Source: Amoebidium appalachense (Eukaryota > Ichthyosporea). From it: DNA of 64,000 bases. Position 1 is the first letter of the stretch; each line of letters opens with the position of its first letter. The notes beneath the pieces were generated by a model. The model was not told where the DNA came from and did not search any database. It saw nothing but the letters and a program-made list of their open reading frames with translations. The translations under genes and the position numbers were made by a program. The stretch is taken from positions 6,262,001 through 6,326,000 of the forward strand of contig CAVNZM010000001.1 in the NCBI GenBank assembly GCA_963693365.1, in the 5' to 3' direction. Shown in pieces: positions 51,104-62,903 of this stretch.

Positions 51104-51697
51104 TTAATTCACGTCTATAGCTTCGAGTTTTGCAAGCTGCGCAGACATGCTCCCACTTGCAAGCATCGGCTTTCCCAACCCCAAATCGGATTTTCTCTCC
51201 TTTATGCGTCTGTCCAAATCGTCCAAAACCTGTTTTTTCATAACCAAAACCCCGTCTATTTCCTTGACCTTCTTCTTTTTCTTTTCATACATGTCATTTA
51301 CCGTGTTGAAATTTCTCCACCGTTCATTCACCACGTCGTTCGTCTCCTGAAGCACCCGCATTCTCCCTTCGATCTCAACTCCCAATCGATCTAAGGTATT
51401 CATGCTTTCCGCCACTGCAGCCTTCCCCTGCTTGACGGCCATCCTAATCATTGACAGCGCAATTTCGGCTTCCTCAATTTGTGCACGCAAATCAGTCAAG
51501 TGATTTTGTGCCGTCTCTTCATCTTGCTCTTCATAATCGCCCTCCGTCTCTCTTTCACCAAATTCCTGGGACCCCTCCAGTGTAGCGTGTAGGTGGATAA
51601 CCTGAACAGCCCCCGCTTTGCCGTATTCAACACTTCTTCGTCTTTCCCTTTCCTCGGGTTTCTTTTCCGAATGTGGCTTTTCCTCCTTTGTAACACT
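51104..51697 (-). CDS. Last exon of a coiled-coil protein, 5'-partial
   Basis: On the minus strand CCCACAG (51704-51698) is followed by a 197-codon open frame in phase 0, ending TGA-free at a TAA (51106-51104). Seen: a charged N-terminal part (KPEERERRRS), then an acidic linker, then a long heptad-rich region (LRAQIEEAEIALSMIRMA, GVEIEGRMRVLQETND) with Lys-rich KKKKKVKEID, ending KLEAIDVN. This predicts an extended alpha-helical coiled coil. No signal peptide or membrane segment. I do not recognise the family. Upstream exons should lie beyond 51700 on the minus strand, but the next 2 kb is repeat-filled and none is convincing. Confidence 0.6.
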   Translation of the reverse strand, partial: SVTKEEKPHSEKKPEERERRRSVEYGKAGAVQVIHLHATLEGSQEFGERETEGDYEEQDEETAQNHLTDLRAQIEEAEIALSMIRMAVKQGKAAVAESMNTLDRLGVEIEGRMRVLQETNDVVNERWRNFNTVNDMYEKKKKKVKEIDGVLVMKKQVLDDLDRRIKERKSDLGLGKPMLASGSMSAQLAKLEAIDVN

Positions 51698-51810
51698 CTG
51701 TGGGCACATGTGTGTTGTCAGTATCAAGGCAACTTTTCTTGCTCACTCCTCCTCAAACGGGGGCAGGAGGTTTCTAGAGGAGAACGCGGTGTGGGTGGGT
51801 GGGTGGGTGG

Positions 51811-51812
51811 GT

Positions 51813-51844
<32 letters not shown>

Positions 51845-52075
51845 TGTATGTGTTAGAGGGTTGGAAATATGGAGGAGACAACAAAGAGCAACAGCAAAAC
51901 GTCACAAAAGTGGGAAATCCAAAATCAAACAATTTAAGCGTGCAGGCAGAAGACACTTGAACAGAGCCCTTAATCAGGGGGATTCCATGGCAATGCCTCC
52001 ACAAAAGCATGGGTTTCGACTCTTAACCTCTCGCGCGTGGTTCCAAACCCATACTTTGCTTCAACAGCAATAGCC
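51811..52075 (-). repeat. Second dispersed repeat family (R2), copy 1
   Basis: 51844-52075 is repeated at 53044-53257 with small indels. Read on the minus strand it ends in poly-C (the poly-G at 51811-51843). It continues at 52080-52125 into sequence matching part of the B module of the SINE-like family (CCCGTCTTGG, AGACGAGCAGGGTTG), and on the minus strand it contains GAGTCGAAACCC (52022-52011), a box-B-like word. Confidence 0.7.
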
Positions 52076-52451
52076 GAGTCCACCCGTCTTGGCCAAAGAC
52101 GAGCAGGGTTGTTCAAGGAGCAGCACTCTAAGAAAACAGAGTCTACAAAAACTGCAAGCAGACAAAACAAAGAAAACAAGCAGAGAAGTAGAGCATAAGC
52201 CGGGCTTCTACAAAGCTCCCCGACTCGGGGGGAAGGGGGAGGGGGCTCAAATGCGAAAACAGGTCAAGGGAACTGAAGTGCTTGTGCATGGTGCTGGTGG
52301 TGGGTTGGAGGGACATCATGGAGGAAAGTAGCTGTCTAAGAGAGGATCGGAAGAAAAAACACGAGACACAATAGCAAGGAACCGTAGGGGGAGACGAGAG
52401 GATTAGGAGGGGTTGGGGTGGGGGGTGGTGGTGGTGGTTGGGTGGGTGGGT

Positions 52452-52483
<32 letters not shown>

Positions 52484-52485
<2 letters not shown>

Positions 52486-52735
52486 TGAATGCGTCAAAAA
52501 GTACGAAGTACACAAGAACAAACGGATAACACGATGCAGAATGCAAGCCATACATAAAGAGTATGCATAATAAGCAGAGCCCATCCTCAGGGGGGGCCCA
52601 CGTCATCCACAGTACCCGAGTTTCGACCTATTCCCCTCGTTAACGAAACCCAACTCAGATACTGTTTCACTTGAACATGAGTAGGTCACCCGTCTTGATC
52701 AGAGACGAGCAGGGTTGCTTATGCAGGCAAGGGCA
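52484..52735 (-). repeat. SINE-like repeat, copy 4 (minus strand)
   Basis: On the minus strand: B-module tail (CAACCCTGCTCGTC, CAAGACGGG, GTCGAAACTCGGG), then an A module (CTGAGGATGGGCTCTGC to GCATTCAAA), then poly-C (the poly-G at 52452-52483). It is more diverged than the plus-strand copies, but the module order and the poly-C junction are kept. Confidence 0.7.
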
Positions 52736-52950
52736 GTGGGAAAGGCCGGGGGTTAAAGTTGCAGGGGGGAAGAATATTCGGACGCAGTTGCGCAATGTAA
52801 ATATAGTGAACAATGACTCAAGTGAAGTGCAGATAAAAAAAGGCATGAAACAGTGAACCACGGGCACGTGCAAAAATAGAAGTGCACAGCCGCGGGCGTC
52901 AGAACACCAGGCACCCCCGGGCAGCCGTGGTGGTGGTGGTGGTGGAGGGG

Positions 52951-52951
<1 letters not shown>

Positions 52952-52981
<30 letters not shown>

Positions 52982-53011
52982 AAGGGGGTGGAGGGGGGTG
53001 GAGGGGGGGTG

Positions 53012-53042
<31 letters not shown>

Positions 53043-53257
53043 GATGTATGTGTTAGAGGGTTGGAAACATGGAGGAGACAACAAAGAGCAACAACAAACG
53101 TCACAAAAGTGGGAAATCCAAAATCAAACAATTTAAGCGTGCAGGTAGAAGACACGTGAACAGAGCCCATCATCAAGAGGGTTCCTATGCCTTCACAAAA
53201 GCATGGGTTACTCTTTGACCTCTCGCGCGTGGTTCCCAACCCATACTTTGTTTCAAC
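52952..53257 (-). repeat. R2, copy 2, with a poly-G block
   Basis: 53044-53257 matches 51844-52075. It is again preceded on the plus strand by G runs (52952-53040), so on the minus strand this copy too ends in a C run. Confidence 0.7.
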
Positions 53258-53428
53258 GGGGGGCGGGGGGGGGGGGAGGAGGAGGGGGGGGGGGGGCTCT
53301 GCACTTAGGCAACAATCTTGTGATTGGTGTGCCTTTTCAGGAGATAAGCCAGAGATTGGGGAGGAGGGGCAGAATGGGAAGGGCGAAAAGGGAAGGAGAA
53401 GGGTGGGGGAGGGGGGGGGGGGGGGGAA

Positions 53429-53470
<42 letters not shown>

Positions 53471-53851
53471 CTGGGGGGCTTCAAGCAATGGTGAGAAAAA
53501 GCTCGAGGTGGCCAGAGCGTGATGAGGGGAAAGTGAACATGCACAAACTTTAAAAAGGGTTAAGGCCCAATGCAACAGTCGATAATGTAGTACACCTGAG
53601 TTGTAACACCGTATATGCTTTGTAACAGAGACCGCATAAAAAGAAGTCTTTTTTTTTTTTTTTGCCCCCCTGAGCGTTTGAACATCAGATTGCACGGATC
53701 TGTGAACCATCCGTGTGCAAACAGTTATAATTAACACGAATGCAGCGTGGCTGACAATATCAATGCCACTCGAGCAACTTGCCTAAGAATAGTGCGAGCC
53801 TCCCGTCACGCACATAAAACACACGACACCACACACACATACATGCACATG

Positions 53852-53933
<82 letters not shown>

Positions 53934-54403
53934 TGATGCTCAACACATACACACGCACCCTCATAATAACCTAGGCACAGATGCACAAGACTGATTGCGG
54001 TAAATTCACGACCCTCAACCGCACCAGACGCTGGCACACAAACATACACAAAATAAAAACCGGCATACACAACACAAAACAACCCAACAACTATGCACTG
54101 TGCATATAACACCCACGCACAGTTGTGCAGGGTGGTCAATTCAAAACCTCCCCGTCCCCCCCCCCCCCTGCCCGCCCCCCACCACCCTCCCCACGCCCGG
54201 GTTCCACCCCCCCTTTTCCCCTCCACGACCACCCCATCCGCGCGCACACACACACGCACACGTCCAAGGCTTTCTTTACTATCACAATCACAGTCACTCA
54301 AGCAGTTCTAAACCCGCATACATGCGTCCAAACACCCATCCCTTACCTCTTTCCCTGGTTGGTTGCCCATTTCGAGGCAGAAAAGGCGTGGTAAGCCAGT
54401 AGG
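53258..54403. other. Intergenic with G-rich and CA tracts
   Basis: G-rich DNA at 53258-53300 and 53400-53470, T14 at 53648-53661, CA at 53854-53928 and a C-rich stretch at 54150-54215. No gene I can support. Confidence 0.6.
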
Positions 54404-54884
54404 GTGGAAAAAAATTGGCCGGTTTCCCTTTTAGTGGTTCACAATTATCGAGCAAAAAAAACGAACTATTTGTTTTTCTACAAGATTGTGGTGGATACAC
54501 CCCGAGATCTACTGCCTGGCATTAACAATTCATTTCACGACGTTCAAGAAGCCATTCACATCTCATTAGCCATAACCACGTGCTGTAAAAACATACTGCT
54601 TTGTGACCAAACAAGTTTTCTTTTCTCCGTTGTAAGTCTGTTTATCAGTTGTAGTACATGTGGAACTGTCGAAGTGCATGTACATAGCCTACAAGAGCGA
54701 AGTAAGACTGAGCTATGTAAGGCGCGCGGTGCCGGTCCGGCCGGCGGCGGCCGCCGATCCGTTTTTAGACTCGGTATCTCTGGTATGTGTTTTATCGGTT
54801 AGACACGACGTTATTGGATATTACTATCCGACAATTTTATTCTTGCCCAAATATGGGTTGCTGGCGATAGCAAGTCATAAATAG
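54404..54884 (+). CDS. Unassigned ORF stretch with a CpG-dense core
   Basis: A frame from about 54478 reads DTPRDLLPGINNSFHDVQ. A second frame from about 54660 reads MYIAYKSEVRLSYVRRAVPV, then PKYGLLAIASHK and TAA at 54882-54884. The 54720-54770 part is unusually CpG-rich (GGCGCGCGGTGCC, GGCCGGCGGCGGCC). It may be an exon, or a promoter-like CpG patch with fortuitous frames. No family recognised. Confidence 0.2.
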
Positions 54885-55063
54885 TAAACCAATCAGATAT
54901 GCTTAAAGGTGGCTAAATGCATTCCTTTGCATTGTTGCCTATGTATGTCGAGAATTCGAAGTTGTAAACTGGTAAACTTGTAATGTCCGGACTGGTGAGT
55001 CAGTGAGTGACAGTGACGCCCCACTCCAACTTGACAACACAGACGAGCACGCCTTGTGCAAGC

Positions 55064-55305
<242 letters not shown>

Positions 55306-55577
55306 GAGTCCCCCAGCTAGTGACTCCCCTGAATGATATCCTCCCCCAAGAACCTCGAGGCTCGTTGCCGTCTCTCCACGGCTCCCCCGGGAAGTTCCCC
55401 CCCCCCCCCCCCCCCTCCCCCTCCCCCCCCCAACCCTTCTCCCACCACCACGTGCACCACCACTATTACAGTACCATCATCGCAACCACCACCACACACA
55501 GCTACCATTACAGTGCCACCACCCCAACTGTACACCAACCGGGCACCACAAAAAATCTGTAAATGAGAAGGAGGATT

Positions 55578-56035
<458 letters not shown>

Positions 56036-56142
56036 TGTGTCAGTGAGTGAATAAGGAAGGAAGAGAAGAGAATCATCGGATTACCTTGTCGGTTAGGCTA
56101 ATAGGCATAGCTCGTTCACCAGCACGCCCATTGTGAGCCCAG

Positions 56143-56604
56143 TGCCTGCTCCTACTAGCACTTCTCGTAGCAGTGCCACCGAGTAGATTGCTGCCCACAA
56201 CCACAACTACGGCCCGTACTACTACTCGTACAAGTACCACTAGTAGTATTAGTACTTCAAGAATTACTAGAATAACCACCACACCTTCCAAATCCTCCGC
56301 CAAGCCAGCACCAACACCAACACCTTCGCCAACGGCTTTGGGCCTTATCAGCTGTGCCAATGTGGTGAAGTGTGCCACCTATAAGCCCGACCTCAAGACC
56401 TGCGGGGTGATGCGCTGCAAGGCCGGTGTAAGCTGGGCCACCATCATGCCGTGCAACGAAAAGCACTGCTGCTTCACGTCGGTAACACGCGGGAACTGTC
56501 TGGCTGTGGATTTCCCGAAGGGAACCAAGCGCACGGCCAAGAACTGCAAACTGTGGGCGTGGTCGACCGAGCCGTGCTGCATTGACTACTGCTGTAGCAA
56601 ATAA
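56143..56604 (+). CDS. Secreted Cys-rich protein with Thr/Ser-rich linker, last exon
   Basis: An in-frame TGA (56134) and an acceptor GAGCCCAG (56142) mean that this exon starts at 56143, with the initiator Met in an unseen upstream exon. The exon opens with a hydrophobic core (CLLLLALLVAVPPSRLLP) typical of a signal peptide. It then has about 45 residues of Thr/Ser/Arg and a TPTPSPT segment (mucin-like, likely O-glycosylated), then an 85-residue domain with 13 cysteines, including HCC, PCC and YCC pairs near the C-terminus, ending at TAA. An odd cysteine count suggests that one Cys is free or pairs between chains. I do not recognise the cysteine pattern. Likely secreted, perhaps a matrix or defence-type peptide; function is not shown. 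Confidence 0.65.
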   Translation, partial: CLLLLALLVAVPPSRLLPTTTTTARTTTRTSTTSSISTSRITRITTTPSKSSAKPAPTPTPSPTALGLISCANVVKCATYKPDLKTCGVMRCKAGVSWATIMPCNEKHCCFTSVTRGNCLAVDFPKGTKRTAKNCKLWAWSTEPCCIDYCCSK

Positions 56605-57387
56605 CTTCCTTTCATCTTTCATGCCTGGGTCAAATGCCGAAACTTTTATTCCTTTTATTGGTGCACTGTGAAAAGATGGAAGGGGGCTGGGGGAGGGTAT
56701 TGCCAAACGGATTTCAAGCCCTGGCCGAGAAGGAGGTGGCATATTTATCCGCTGCCGAAAGCCATGGCGTGCACATCAACTTGCAATTGCTCATGCAAGT
56801 ATTATTGCAGTGTACATGATAGTATATAATATCATGCCGCATTATGGCAGTGCGGCGTATCTCATCAAGCAAGTATTGTTGTCCATTTATGTATTGACGA
56901 CGAAATTTTCACGTCTGATGCCATAAAGTATCACTATTTTCCGCGGCCCTCGAGACTCTGATGATTACAAGTACCCGTGTGCCAGGACGTTTGCCAATGC
57001 CATTCGAAATCATTGTCAACGGTTATGACACTGGCAGCAGTTGTAACTTGTCTGTCATACAGCCTGGCCTGGCAAATTATAAGGATGATGTTGCCTACCA
57101 GCAAGTAATAGTGTTCACGCTTGTTATCTTCAGGCGAAATTTTTGTGGTTCTCCAAACTTCTTGTACACTACATACTAGCTGCCGCCGGATTAAAAGCCC
57201 TGTAACAGTTTAGTGCTACGTGGACATCCGGCACCGTTAAGTTATCTAGCTAGGCAGACTCATTCCTGATTCAACCACTGTGTACACATGTGCAGGCCAA
57301 TACACAGATGTATTTTTAATTTACTCGATGGTGTGTGGTGTGTGGTATAAACACCAGACTCGCATGATGTGCAAAAGGTATATGTGT
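56605..57387. other. Unique DNA downstream of the Cys-rich gene
   Basis: Presumably 3' UTR, then intergenic. Short direct words such as GCAAGTATT(A/G)TTG recur at 56794 and 56869. No second gene seen. Confidence 0.5.
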
Positions 57388-57501
57388 GGCCGGGAGAGTG
57401 CCTGTGTCTAGGCGGAAGACGGTAAGCTCCCCTGAGGCAGTGCCTCGCCGGGAGTGAAACGGGATAAAATAAATAAAATTAAAAAAAGGCCGGGAGAGTG
57501 C
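57388..57501. mobile_element. Small retroposed insertion with 14-bp target duplication
   Basis: GGCCGGGAGAGTGC at 57388-57401 is repeated exactly at 57488-57501. Between them is an 86-bp insert whose right end is A-rich (ATAAAATAAATAAAATT, then seven A). A target-site duplication plus an A-rich 3' end is the signature of LINE-mediated retroposition. The insert is too short for a full SINE and is probably a 5'-truncated SINE or LINE tail. Confidence 0.75.
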
Positions 57502-57730
57502 AGTATGTACGGTGTGCACCCCCTCCCCCCGCCCCCTCGGACCCTCACACTGTGACCCCGTGGCACGGTGTTACAGTGACTTTTGCACCTTGCCGTTTTT
57601 TCATTGTCTCTTTTCTTTGCTTCCGTCACCCTCGGGCACAGGTTCACTCACGCACACATGTGCACACACACACAAACACACCCACACACCCACACACCCT
57701 TGCGTACACAAGGACACACACGCACACACA

Positions 57731-58348
<618 letters not shown>

Positions 58349-58484
58349 TACCACGTTGCTGATACCCAGGTGATTTTCAAAAGATGAAATCTGAAATATT
58401 ACGGAAGCTGACGAAGCGCGGTGGTTAAATCTGAGATATCCAGATGTGATCGTACGCTGTCGCCGGCATACTGCCAGCGCCCTA

Positions 58485-58640
58485 CAGATTTGATCGTATC
58501 ATCCCATTTCGGGTCATAGTGCGCCAAAATCTGGGGCCGTGCGATCAAATCTGGTTTGTTTTGGGCCCGATCGGATTGGTTAGCGGCGCTTCCAAAAAAG
58601 GCTAGCCAATATGATAAAAATCATTGGCCAATTCTGTGCA
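58485..58640. promoter_or_regulatory. E2F-like site in an inverted repeat, next to a CCAAT cluster
   Basis: CAGATTTGATCG (58485-58496) is inverted at 58542-58553. Between them is GCGCCAAA (58521-58528), an E2F-type site. Over the next 70 bp follow GATTGG, GCCAAT, CATTGG and GCCAAT. A promoter-like module is inferred. No recognised gene starts immediately downstream on either strand. Confidence 0.35.
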
Positions 58641-58804
58641 GTAGAATCGACATGAAAATAGCTATATATGGGTTGTCGGTCATCCAATTAAATGCGGCGG
58701 ATATCAAGGGGTTGATGCGGGACAATATCCAGTTGTCCGGCGTCGAGGCCGCGGGCCCAGAGCTTTATTATTATTATTACTATAAAAACATGGAGCCGTC
58801 CGTA

Positions 58805-58806
<2 letters not shown>

Positions 58807-58848
<42 letters not shown>

Positions 58849-58862
58849 CATACATACATACA
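58807..58862. repeat. CA, TA and CATA tract
   Basis: About 30 bp of CA, then TATATATA and CATACATA units. Confidence 0.9.
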
Positions 58863-59685
58863 CACGTACATATCATATACCGTATATAGTGCACGTGTAT
58901 TCGGGTGTTACACCCATCTACAGTATGGCAAATGTTATATTGCTTAGTCCGTGTACCTGCAGGTAATCGAAACTCCAACATGCATGCCAACAACAAGTGA
59001 GGAAGCAATGAACATGTATGAAAATACTATAAAATCACCTATAGGTCTTCGCGGTCCAGGTTATTGCTGCAGTTTAATTTGATGTCCGGAAGAAGCCACA
59101 GTAGAGTACCGGAAGTAAATTCGAGCACCGCTGTCATCGTTTCTGCAAAGAAACACACATGTTAATGATATATTCCTTAATAGACACATGTAAATGACAT
59201 ATTCCCTTAATGGCCTCACGTCCTTCTGGTGTATGCATTAAGTTCTTTTTTTATTTTATTTTTTACTGCCTCTATGAAGAAGGTTCAGTATTTGCTGCAC
59301 GACGTAACATTCCACTATGGACCTATCACATGCACTAGGTGCATATCTCATTTTTTGATAAGTCGTACAAACACAGGGATATGTGTCTGTGTGTGTAGGG
59401 GGGACCGCGCTCTCTGCATCCGAGCAGATGCAGGAGGAGGGAAAAAAGATGTGATATGACCAGGTAAAAAGATGAGAGACGTATGTACATGTGTACATGT
59501 GAGTTTTAAGAATCGTGTCTTCGAGTGGTCTATTTCATTTAAGTGGTGGGAGTGAGTGAGTGAGTGAATGAGTGTGGCGAGAAGAGGGAAGGGATGCAGA
59601 GGGGTGGGGGGTTAGGAGGTTGGGGCAGGCGGGCGGGCGGGAATGGGTGGGTCGGGGGGGGGAGGGCATGCATCCAGTACCTTAA
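58863..59685. other. Intergenic, 3' side of the BEN-like gene
   Basis: Unique DNA. TTTATT at 59250-59260 gives AATAAA on the minus strand, about 430 bases beyond the BEN-like stop codon, a possible poly(A) signal. No other gene seen. Confidence 0.45.
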
Positions 59686-60105
59686 TTATTCTCTGGATTC
59701 CCGAGCCGCGTATTGACGGGTGTTGTTTTCCTTTGCTGTGGCCAAATGACTACGCAAGCCTTTGCGTGCATTGTCGCAGGCGATGCTCCCCCCCCTCTTT
59801 ATGGCCTTGTAGACAGCATCGGTTGCAGGGTCCAGGGATCCAGTGACGAGGTAGTTGGTCATGACTGAAAGGAGTGGGGAGGGGGGTGGGAGGGAGGAAG
59901 GGAGGGAAGGAGGGGGGGGGGGGGGGGGGGGGGGGGGGAGGGGGGGGGGGGGGGATGACAGTGATGCAGAGGGAGCTTGGGCCTTCTTACGGAAGGCAAA
60001 AAGAATTGGGTGGCAATGAATGTGGGGATGGGAATAAGGGAGTCGAAGATGAGGGTAGGGTTGGTGGTGGTGGTGGTGGTGGTGGTGGTGGTGGTAATGG
60101 TGTGT

Positions 60106-60159
<54 letters not shown>

Positions 60160-60212
60160 AAGGGAGACAATTACCCGGGGTGAGGGAGAAGGGCAAAGGG
60201 GCATATCAGAAA

Positions 60213-60272
<60 letters not shown>

Positions 60273-60796
60273 CCCGATGTATATGTCTACGTGTGAATGT
60301 GCGCGCAGATTTATGCCCAGTGTGCTTGTGTGTGTGTGCATGTGTGCGTGCGTATGCATGTAAACGCGTGTGTGGGTACCAGTGTAGCGAGTGTGTGCCG
60401 ATATATTTTGTGTGCCTCCCTGTGTGCTTTCACCGGTGTGTGTGTGTGGGTGTGTGTGTGTATGTGTGGTATGTGTGGGTGTGTGTGTGTGTGTGTGTGT
60501 GTGCCTGATGATATGTCTGTGTGTGTATGTGTGCCCATGTGCATGTTTGTGCATGGTGTGAGGGAGAAGGGCAAAGGGGCATATCAGAAGGTGTGTGTAT
60601 GTGTGTGCCCGATATATGTGTCTGTGTGTATGTGCACACATATTTGCGCTCGGTGTGCTTGTGTGTGTGTTCATGTGTGCGTGCGCCTGCATGTAAACGT
60701 GTGTGTGGGTACCGGTGTAGTGAGTGTGTACCAATTTATTTTGTTTGCCTCCCTGTGTGTTTTCACCACTGTTGTGTGTGTGTGTGTGCGTGTGTG

Positions 60797-60874
<78 letters not shown>

Positions 60875-61529
60875 CGGCACGTATATGTGCGTGCATGTGT
60901 ATGTGCGTGCTAGTATGGTCACGTACGGTACACCAGGTGAGTTTTGGCGGGATCAAGCTGCCCGACCGTGCCCACTCCAAGTAAGCGAGCTGTTTTCCCG
61001 TGACACACAAACGAGTTGTTGACCAGCTCATCGGTTGTAAAGATGTCATCAGTAAGAATTCTTGCCGATATGGTGGGCTTGTTGGCACTCCAGGCAGCCC
61101 GCACGGCCTTTTTGGTGAATGCAGCCTGTGGTAAAGCGAGAAAGGGAGGGAGGATGGGGGGGGGGGGGGGGGGGACTGTTAACATATGGAAGTGCCGAAA
61201 GATTAAAATGTTGCTCACCTAACACGAAGCTTTCTTACGTGGTTTTACGTGGTTTCAAGACTACATCATCGTGCACCACCATGTTTGGTTGGTTGGTTTG
61301 GCTGTTTGATTAGGAGGAAACGGGGAAGTGGTGTGTGTGCCTGCGTGTGTGTGCGCACGTGCATGTACGTGTCTGTCTGTGTGTGTGTGTGTGTATGTGT
61401 GTGTGTGTAGGTTGGGTACCGGCCTGCAATACTAAAGGTATGCAATTCTTCCCCCCGGTTTGTTGTGCTAGCCGTTCTCCGTTGTGTGTGTGTGCGCACG
61501 AGCGCGAGTGTGTGTGCGTGTGTGTGTGT

Positions 61530-61574
<45 letters not shown>

Positions 61575-62298
61575 TGTGTGTAAGTACCACAAAGACAAGA
61601 AAACCCGTGAAGAGAGCCCTTAAACCAGAGAGTAACTACAAGGCGAAAAAAAGTAGGTCACGGTGGCGACTACTTTTGTTTCCTCTGTACAATCTTTGCC
61701 TAGGTGAACCCCCCACCCCACTCCCCCACCTCCTTCCCCCCTTCTCCTCCTGCATTCCCCACTTCTCCTCCTGCACAAAACAAAAAGGCGGCGGGGGGGG
61801 GTTGTCCTCTTTGGGATAACTTGTCTTTCGTTCTGTTCATATAAAGACAAGGTGTGGTCTCCGTATACTTATGACACACTGATAAGCCTTCCTCTATGGC
61901 AGACAAAACTAGTCTTTTTACACACGTTTAGTGACTTTTGAGACCCTTACCAGCAACAGCAGCGGGGAGTCTGGACACAACTTCTCCCTGGAACCACTGC
62001 AGCGTACCGACGTTCATCTGCACCCAGGGGATGTACACAGTGCTGCCCACCGTGGGTTCCTTGGTTAAACTCTCTGGTGCCCTTTTGGCATCCCAACCTT
62101 CATCAAACTCGCAAAGCGACCGCAACTGGTACACATCCATGTCACCATCGTGGGCCTGAACTACAAACCAATCACCTCCCAAATCAATGTGTGTTTCCAC
62201 GGATTACCCTCGTGGCTTTTATCAGGCTTTATGCCCTTTGGTGGGTACTTCTCAACTGGGAGACTGGCAGGCACCAGACTATAATTAGAGACGCCCAT
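59686..62298 (-). CDS. Probable BEN-domain protein (possible frameshift near the N-terminus)
   Basis: Minus-strand exons: first segment 62298 to about 62211 ([18 protein letters not shown]), segment about 62163 to 61951, exon 61699-61674, exon 61125-60927, exon 59864-59686 ending TAA. Phases agree, including the 26-base exon. N-terminal part: [16 protein letters not shown], then VGSTVYIPW and [11 protein letters not shown], like a small Tudor/chromo-type barrel. C-terminal part: [30 protein letters not shown], then [11 protein letters not shown]. This matches the order and spacing of a BEN domain (animal and viral DNA- or chromatin-binding fold). Two readings join the first segments: a 47-base intron (GTAATC to TTGTAG, phase 1), or a one-base frameshift that keeps [13 protein letters not shown] coding. 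No paralogue can be named. Confidence 0.6.
59904..60157. repeat. Poly-G and GGT blocks in a BEN-like intron
   Basis: About 30 G (59911-59938), (GGT)11 at 60062-60095, GT, then about 37 G (60120-60157). Confidence 0.9.
60180..60778. repeat. Tandem duplication, 378-bp period, GT-rich
   Basis: TGAGGGAGAAGGGCAAAGG at 60181 recurs at 60559. About 220 bp that follow are the same with small changes (GTAAACG(C/T)GTGTGTGGG, TGCCTCCCTGTGTG). It lies between the last two BEN-like exons. Divergence between units is concentrated in the GT runs. Confidence 0.85.
61335..61580. repeat. GT-rich tracts in a BEN-like intron
   Basis: GT with GCGCACG interruptions at 61335-61410 and 61480-61580. Non-coding. Confidence 0.85.
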
Positions 62299-62527
62299 GT
62301 TGGCAGATCGAAATTCTAGCTGAGATATGAGCTGTGAAGTGTTTAACTTCTGTGGGAAACTGTGACGTGCTGGTTGAAGTGGGCTGCATTTTTAAGGACT
62401 AAGCGTTCAGATTTTGAAATTTCATGTCCCATTGATCAAATTTCCTATGAGAGATTTGCGGCCCCCAAGGAGTTTAGGGAGTTGGGGGGCATGGGAGACC
62501 AAGCCGTGCACGTGGCTCACGGGCCCG

Positions 62528-62595
62528 GCGCCAAAATTTGAAATCCCCGCGCGGGCCAGACTGGGCCTGCGCTCAGACGGTATAACGGACCAATC
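62528..62595 (-). promoter_or_regulatory. E2F-like and CCAAT sites upstream of the BEN-like gene
   Basis: GCGCCAAA at 62528-62535 reads TTTGGCGC on the minus strand (perfect E2F half-consensus), about 230 bp upstream of the BEN-like ATG. ACCAATCCC at 62590 supplies a CCAAT box. The interval also precedes the plus-strand ORF at 62904, so a shared divergent promoter is possible. Confidence 0.4.
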
Positions 62596-62903
62596 CCGAC
62601 TTTGACCATATATGGTCAATGTCTTGCAAATTCGTCTGGCAGGTGAGTCGTTAACACTAAACACCACGGATCGATGACCGTTTGTGTGTGTCCGTTTGGC
62701 CGTTGCCCGCCACTACTCTTCCACCAATCATTGATCGAGAAGTCAAATTGGGTACTGGCCCGGCCCGATGGTATGCCGGGTCAACGTGCAAGGAAGCTCG
62801 AAAAAAAAAAATCAACCCCTTCTTTTCCGTTTTCAAAACACAGCAGAACCTACGGTAAACCTATGTACTATCCTAGGAACGTGCCGCAGTGTACCGTCGC
62901 AGA

